From Sipunculus nudus (lineage: Eukaryota > Annelida > Sipuncula > Golfingiida > Sipunculidae): a DNA stretch of 64,000 bases. The stretch spans positions 45,585,695-45,649,694 of the forward strand of contig CM049316.1 of assembly GCA_026874595.1 (NCBI GenBank), in the 5' to 3' direction. This document shows positions 58,775 to 64,000 of this stretch, piece by piece. Position 1 is the stretch's first letter; each line of letters starts with the position of its first letter. A model generated the notes under the pieces. That model did no database searches and was not told where the DNA came from. It saw only the letters and a list, made by a program, of their open reading frames with translations. The translations under genes and the position numbers were made by a program.

Positions 58775-59737
58775 TAGGGCTGTATCAAATTGATTATACC
58801 ATTATATCGATTCACATCCATACGCCACATCGATACGCTACGTATGGTGTATCGTCGTATCTATGAAACACAAAACCTGCTAACAAATATCAATACAGGC
58901 TATACATCCCTAACATAAACTATAATGAGTTATATGTAAATCTTAAGCTATTTTTTTATTTCTTTTTATTAACCTTTAAAGAATTAAATAAGATAACATA
59001 TTTTCTTAAGATCAACTGGCTATATATGAGTTCCCGGTGCCTCTATTACAAGCCGATGCAATAATAGACGAGTATTACCTATTTTAATCAACGGCCACCC
59101 TATATTTTTCTACCATTAAAATAAGTATATTGCATATTTTCTATTTTATCTCTTAATAATCCAAATTTCTGCCTCTGTTTTACACGTTAGCAAAGCAATT
59201 CCTCAAGGTCAATATGTACCTTTATATTCAGAACTGCATGTTGATCAACAGTTGAAACTGGTGGTCAAAGCCTTGGTAAAAGTCAAATAATAGTTTAATG
59301 TGGGAAATGTGATTTTTGGGTCATATTCCCGGAAACATGAAAACTTTGTTATTACAAATGAAATATATCTAGTAATCTTCCACACAATATGCAAACAAAC
59401 CGATCGTGAAAGTATAGGTAGAGCAAGGACAAAAAAACATGATCGAAATTTTAATACCCAATAGTGTGTTCATTATACAGGGTACAGAAGGTGGAAAATG
59501 TTTTAGCCTGAACATACATATCTGATGCCATTATTAAACGAAAGATTTCCCCCTTAATTTGAAATAAATGCTTACTAACGCCATAGCCAACGCTTAGCTT
59601 GTGGCACCAAAGACATGTGGCACGCTCGCCAATGCGAAAATAAAGCGTATCATTAATTCGTATCGAGTATCAAATGAAGTATATATAGCAATACATATCT
59701 TACCTGAATAGGCTGACTTATACCGAGCCCTATTTAA
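58775..59737. mobile_element. hAT-like non-autonomous element with exact 8-bp target duplication
   Basis: TTGTCTAT at 58767-58774 and 59738-59745 is an exact duplication that fits the hAT consensus nTnnnnAn. Left end TAGGGCTGTATCAAATTG; reverse-complemented right end (after TTAA) ATAGGGCTCGGTATAAG. TATCGATTC/GTATCGAGTATC words lie near both ends. No transposase in the AT-rich 960-base interior. Confidence 0.75.
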
Positions 59738-59790
59738 TTGTCTATCAAGGTGTTAACGTTCAGCAGGACTGTGAGCCACTCTTTTTCCGT

Positions 59791-60494
59791 CAGTTCCTGA
59801 AGACTGGTGGCGCCACCTGTATTTTTTTAAAATTGTTTACGCATTTTTTTAAACCTTAAAATAAAACAGTCCGGACAGGCACAGACCATAACCTTTAGAT
59901 CTAGAAACATCTAACTGTATATCCAGGGAGTTTCTAGGCCAATCTCCTCGGAAACCTGAAATTAGGTCATGGTGACATATTCTGCGAGCTACTGGCCGAA
60001 AACATATGCTTATGAGCACCCTGAAAGTCAGATGAGCTCAAATTGTATCCGCAGGCCTAAAATCTTCTAACACAACATCCAGGGAAATTCCCTATAATTT
60101 TTTTTTGGAAACCTGAGGCACATGAGTAGCACATGAGGACCTATAATCTGCAGGTGACTGGTAAAAAAAAATGATTTAAAGCACCTATATAGTCAAAAAG
60201 GGCACAGATTATATCCTTTAGTCGTAGATATTGTAGAGGCACGTGAATTGTAATCTAAGGACGATTTACAGCTTCACCGCAATGTGAACCATTTGTGTGT
60301 TGTGACCATCTCATTTATGCTTGGATTGGACTATGCTCGTGTACACATGGATTACGCCAGAGACAACCAGAACGTCTAAACGTTACGTGAGAACGAGAGG
60401 TCATGTGACCTAATATGGGGAACTGTTTCTGTGTTGGGATAAGTGTCATGAGGATAATTGGACTCTGTGAACTATCGTGATTATTGTTATTTTT
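59791..60494. repeat. 705-bp direct repeat, copy 1
   Basis: From CAGTTCCTGAAGACTGGTGG to TATTGTTATTTTT it is nearly identical to 60768-61473. Differences are a few substitutions (for example GGCGCCACC/GGCGCAACC, TATGGGG/TATGTGG) and length changes in T and A runs. 59870-60230 belongs to the 155-180 bp satellite family. Confidence 0.95.
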
Positions 60495-60767
60495 CCGTCG
60501 TCCGCACGTCTGTTAACAGGGCACAAATCGTAACCGCTTGACCAAGAAACTTCTAACTGAATACCTATGGAGGTCCATAAGAAAATATCCTTAGAAACCT
60601 GAAAGTAAGTCACTGCGACCTATATCCTCTAAATAATATTGGCTCGTAAGTACCCCCCTCCCCCGGATAAATAAAACTTTGTAACAAAAAAAAATCCAGT
60701 AACTGAATAACTAATGCGTTGATTATTATGATTTTTTTCCATGCATATTGATCATGCAGGGTTTCAT
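60495..60767 (+). repeat. Satellite-family fragment between the two direct repeats
   Basis: CCGTCGTCCGCACGTCTG, TTAACAGGGCACAAATCGTA and CTTAGAAACCTGAAAGTAAGTCACTGCGACC are satellite-head and unit text like 25360-25450. The remainder, to 60767, is unrelated. Confidence 0.6.
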
Positions 60768-61473
60768 CAGTTCCTGAAGACTGGTGGCGCAACCTGTATT
60801 TTTTTTAAATTGTTTACGCATTTTTTTAAACCTAAAATAAAACAGTCCGGACAGGCACAGACCATAACCTTTAGATCTGGAAACATCTAACTGTATATCC
60901 AGGGAGTTTCTAGGCCAATCTCCTCGGAAACCTGAAATTAGGTCATGGTGACATATTCTGCGAGCTACTGGCCGAAAACATATGCTTATGAGCACCCTGA
61001 AAGTCAGATGAGCTCAAATTGTATCCGCAGGCCTAAAATCTTCTAACACAACATCCAGGGAAATTCCCTATAATTTTTTTTTTTGGAAACCTGAGGCACA
61101 TGAGTAGCACATGAGGACCTATAATCTGCAGGTGACTGGTAAAAAAAAAATGATTTAAAGCACCTATATAGTCAAAAAGGGCACAGATTATATCCTTTAG
61201 TCGTAGATATTGTAGAGGCACGTGAATTGTAATCTAAGGACGATTTACAGCTTTACCGCAATTTGAACCATTTGTGTGTTGTGACCATCTCATTTATGCT
61301 TGGATTGGACAATGCTCGTGTACACATGGATTACGCCAGAGACAACCAGAACGTCTAAACGTTACGTGAGAACGAGAGGTCATGTGACCTAATATGTGGA
61401 ACTGTTTCTGTGTTGGGATAAGTGTCATGAGGATAATTGGACTCTGTGAACTATCGTGATTATTGTTATTTTT
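60768..61473. repeat. 705-bp direct repeat, copy 2
   Basis: Second copy, about 977-980 bases downstream of the first. Non-coding in all frames. Confidence 0.95.
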
Positions 61474-61504
61474 GTACTGATGAACCGGACCGTCTGGACC
61501 CTTC

Positions 61505-61850
61505 CTCTGGGTCCGCTTCTGTAAATAACAATTAATCCTTGCGAGTATCTAATCTACTGTTAACTGAATCAAAGACACCAGTGCTTATGTCCTTACTAAA
61601 TCAGTACCACACACTGATACCCGAAATTAATTCATGGCTATATATATAACGATTTATACTTGAAAATATCTACTGCTAACCGAATCAACGACACCAGAGT
61701 TTCTGTCCTAAATCAGTACTACACCTTGACATCCAACATTTAGTTCAAAGCCACATTACGATTCATAATTGAAAAATATCAACTATTAACCAAATCAAAA
61801 ACACCGCTGCTTCCGTCCAATCTAAATCACTACCGCACCATGCTATCCGA
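61505..61850. repeat. Tandem repeat, about 130-bp unit, three copies (family of 58155)
   Basis: GAGTATCTAATCTACTGTTA, GAAAATATCTACTGCTAACC and GAAAAATATCAACTATTAAC each lead to GAATCAAMGACACC and a STTCYGTCC...AAATCAGTACYACACC end. Confidence 0.75.
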
Positions 61851-62894
61851 CAAGCAGTTTAAGGGACTCAGATCTTATTTTGTTCCTAACAGTAATAGTT
61901 CACAGTAATCTAATATTAATTACATTCATATGACAGAGCCATGTCAGACAAAAGAGTGTCCAAGTATTGAATATCGATATACATTACATAAAACGTGTAG
62001 ATTTATAATTAGATACATTCTAGTTTGGAAGTGAGTGGGCCTATTATCCTAATATAAGACAATGATTATTGTGGAATCACACACTGTAAGATGGAGAAAA
62101 AACTTGAACATATTTAGTTAGCTTCATCAGTCTTATTCGTGTTCTCATGTCTGTATACCCTGATGTACACTCTAAAACTGGAGACTATATTTCTTTGGAT
62201 TGGATATATATTCTTTTATACGCAAATGATATATTTTGTTGTTTTTGTTCACAAATAATGCACAATTACAACCTTGGATATTATCAAAACTGCAGTATTT
62301 CGAGTATTAAAATGGACAGCAAAAGAGAAAGTAAAAAAATGCAGGTGGCCAAGTGGCGCCCCATAGCTAGCTCTTTGGGGAGCAATCCATCTTCATGAGA
62401 TTCCATTAAACAATTGTTCAATTATTTAACTAAAAGAGGAAACCCTTATGAAAAACGAAGGTGGCATTAATTAATTGTAGAGTTTTTTTTCATTCACATT
62501 ACGTTATGAATCAGATTTAATTCTCCTGATGCTAAAATTTATTAATAACAGTTTTGCCTGACAAACATCAAAAGGCTCGGAAAGTTTGAAAAGACATATA
62601 ACAAAGTCACCATCCCGCTTAGTGTTCATTATCCATTTACCACGTACCGTAACGAGAGATAGGTTGAAACCATGATTATATCTGACGGCAAAAGGATAAG
62701 GTATAGAATTATGTATTTTGAAAATTAGGCAATTATATGAAATTTAAAATTTACTTTTCTTGCAAGAGACAACTTTTAAGTTCTGTTGAGAATGTGCCTA
62801 AAATTAAAATACCCAGAAATGACTGGTTATAAGACTGAAAAGATGTGTTAACATTAGCAGGAAACCGGTGTAAGTGACGTAGTCGTGTCCAAAA
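61851..62894. other. Non-coding stretch
   Basis: No gene supported. A 34-codon frame from a weak acceptor near 62292 reads basic and hydrophilic, but the acceptor lacks a pyrimidine tract. Confidence 0.45.
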
Positions 62895-63335
62895 CATCCG
62901 AGTTCGATTGCAAGTCCAAGTCCAGGATGCTCGAGTCTGAGTCCAAGTCCACCTTCTTCGAGTCCGAGACATCTGGAACCCAAGTCCAAGTCCGAGTCCA
63001 GTAAAACTGTTAAAATAAAAGAAATTTAAAATTTGGAACTTCGAGATTACAATAAGTATCTTTATGTTTATTTACATATGCCTTTACTTTAAGGTTTAAT
63101 TATATCTAGCTCCCGGTGCAGACATAAATCTTGTTATTCAGTATTTTTTTGTATTATTCTGTTATTAGTTCGCACATGTATATTAATGTCTTTATGATAT
63201 GTGACAAAGCTTTCCTCCCGTTGGACTCTAGATGGACTCGGTCTAATTTATCGAGTCCTTACCTCCGAGTCCGAGTACAAGTCCGACTCCAGGACGCTCC
63301 AGTCCAAGTCCTTAAAAAAAGTGGACTCGCGTCCG
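62895..63335 (-). repeat. GACTCG-rich repeat, copy 2
   Basis: CGAGTCC/AAGTCC words crowd 62900-63000 and 63228-63330 around an AT-rich core. Inverted relative to 47930-48260, with which it shares CGAGTCCTTACCTCCGAGT-type text. The repeated hexamer makes spurious ORFs on both strands. Confidence 0.6.
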
Positions 63336-64000
63336 ATCATATGAGATGTATAAAGGCAGTTGAAAAAAATCACAACCAAGAAAGACGGTTGCAAATATTT
63401 AATGTGTCTTTCGATCAGCTGTGGCCGGTCGAAAGTATTCGTCAGAAACGGGTCTGCTTGCAAAGCCCCGTCATGATCGCTACAGAACTGATGAAATCAC
63501 GAAATCCTAGTCATACCAAACGTCTGATTTGTGGAGATCGTGCGTAAGACATCGTCAGTTGCAGTTCCCATTAAACAGGCCCGCGGCATTTGCTTTACTG
63601 TAACCGTAGCTGAAAAATTATAACCACCGCAAGCGACACTAGTCAGTGAATATTTTCCCGCAAAAACAGACGTGAAGTTACATGGGTGAATTTTTACCAC
63701 GAACCTCTTTTTACTCTGTCTTCGACATATGACCGCTTCGCCAATCACAAGAACGTTTGCGTGCACGGGAAGCACGTGTTTATCTAAATCAACTTGTTAC
63801 ATGGTTTAAATACCAATATTGTACGGTTGACAGTATGAATGTCGAGAGGTTTCATTTAATGTGATAGCGACGAGCTTCCACTTAATTTGTAACCAAATGA
63901 GAACCATTTCTTATTTCTCAAAATTTTCTCAGGCTGTTTCGCCCGAGTAAAACTCAACTTGTTAGCGTTTTCCCGGCAGTTTTTCTCCTCTCATGCACGA
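63336..64000. other. Window end, no supported gene
   Basis: Open frames on both strands overlap each other (63131-63547 + and 63497-63775 -). Neither shows a family signature. Confidence 0.4.

Noticed and set aside
62292-62366. Possible terminal opsin exon after 55817
   Set aside because: Phase fits, but the acceptor has no pyrimidine tract and there is no sequence support.
63131-63547. 138-codon ORF with its antisense also open
   Set aside because: Driven by repeated GAGTCC words; no domain recognised.

Overview
This is eukaryotic, almost certainly metazoan, nuclear DNA. It is AT-rich, has long non-coding stretches, and contains one spliced gene with canonical GT-AG introns. The rest is mostly transposon debris: LINE, LTR, hAT, PIF/Harbinger and pogo families, satellites and microsatellites. 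There is no bacterial-style gene packing. The opsin class and repeat mix suit a marine invertebrate, possibly a lophotrochozoan, but the sequence alone does not fix the species.

The only host gene I can support in full is a neuropsin-type (Opn5-like) opsin on the + strand. Its five coding exons are 40712-40862, 43207-43386, 44183-44290, 44723-45051 and 49511-49837. Their phases join perfectly into a 364-residue seven-helix receptor. It has the retinal-binding Lys (K300), the Glu181-type counterion (E183) and the TM3-ECL2 cysteine pair (C112/C189). Two signature motifs are altered: D/ERY reads YRY, and NPxxY reads SPLIY. A TATA-like box lies just upstream, and a phase-compatible candidate alternative 3' exon lies at 55770-55817.

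Layout. 1-10.5 kb: non-coding DNA with a solo LTR (4687-5521), microsatellites, small MITEs and local duplications. 10.5-12 kb: a decayed pogo/Tigger element. 12.7-13.8 kb: a GTACT-rich repeat. 17.6-18.7 kb: a dead LINE reverse transcriptase (- strand). 21.8-23.7 kb: a 1.8-kb duplicated block ending in a TATA box and a short ORF. Its second copy (31.1-35.4 kb) is split by about 2.5 kb of DNA carrying a second dead LINE. 25.3-26.9 kb: a diverged 155-180 bp tandem repeat family that recurs at 47 kb and 60-61 kb. 27.8-29.3 kb: a GC-rich hAT-type non-autonomous element. 29.37-30.85 kb: a 39-copy, indel-free 38-bp minisatellite. 36.66-37.75 kb: a PIF/Harbinger element with a transposase remnant. 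40.6-50 kb: the opsin gene with repeats in its introns. 51.5-53.9 kb: a composite tandem-repeat block. 54-64 kb: pogo-like and hAT-like elements, a near-identical 705-bp direct repeat, and GACTCG-rich repeats.

The window is best read as one photoreceptor gene in a repeat-dense neighbourhood. The most useful points for follow-up are the opsin's non-canonical G-protein motifs, the duplicated promoter-plus-short-ORF module, and several non-autonomous elements that can be delimited exactly.
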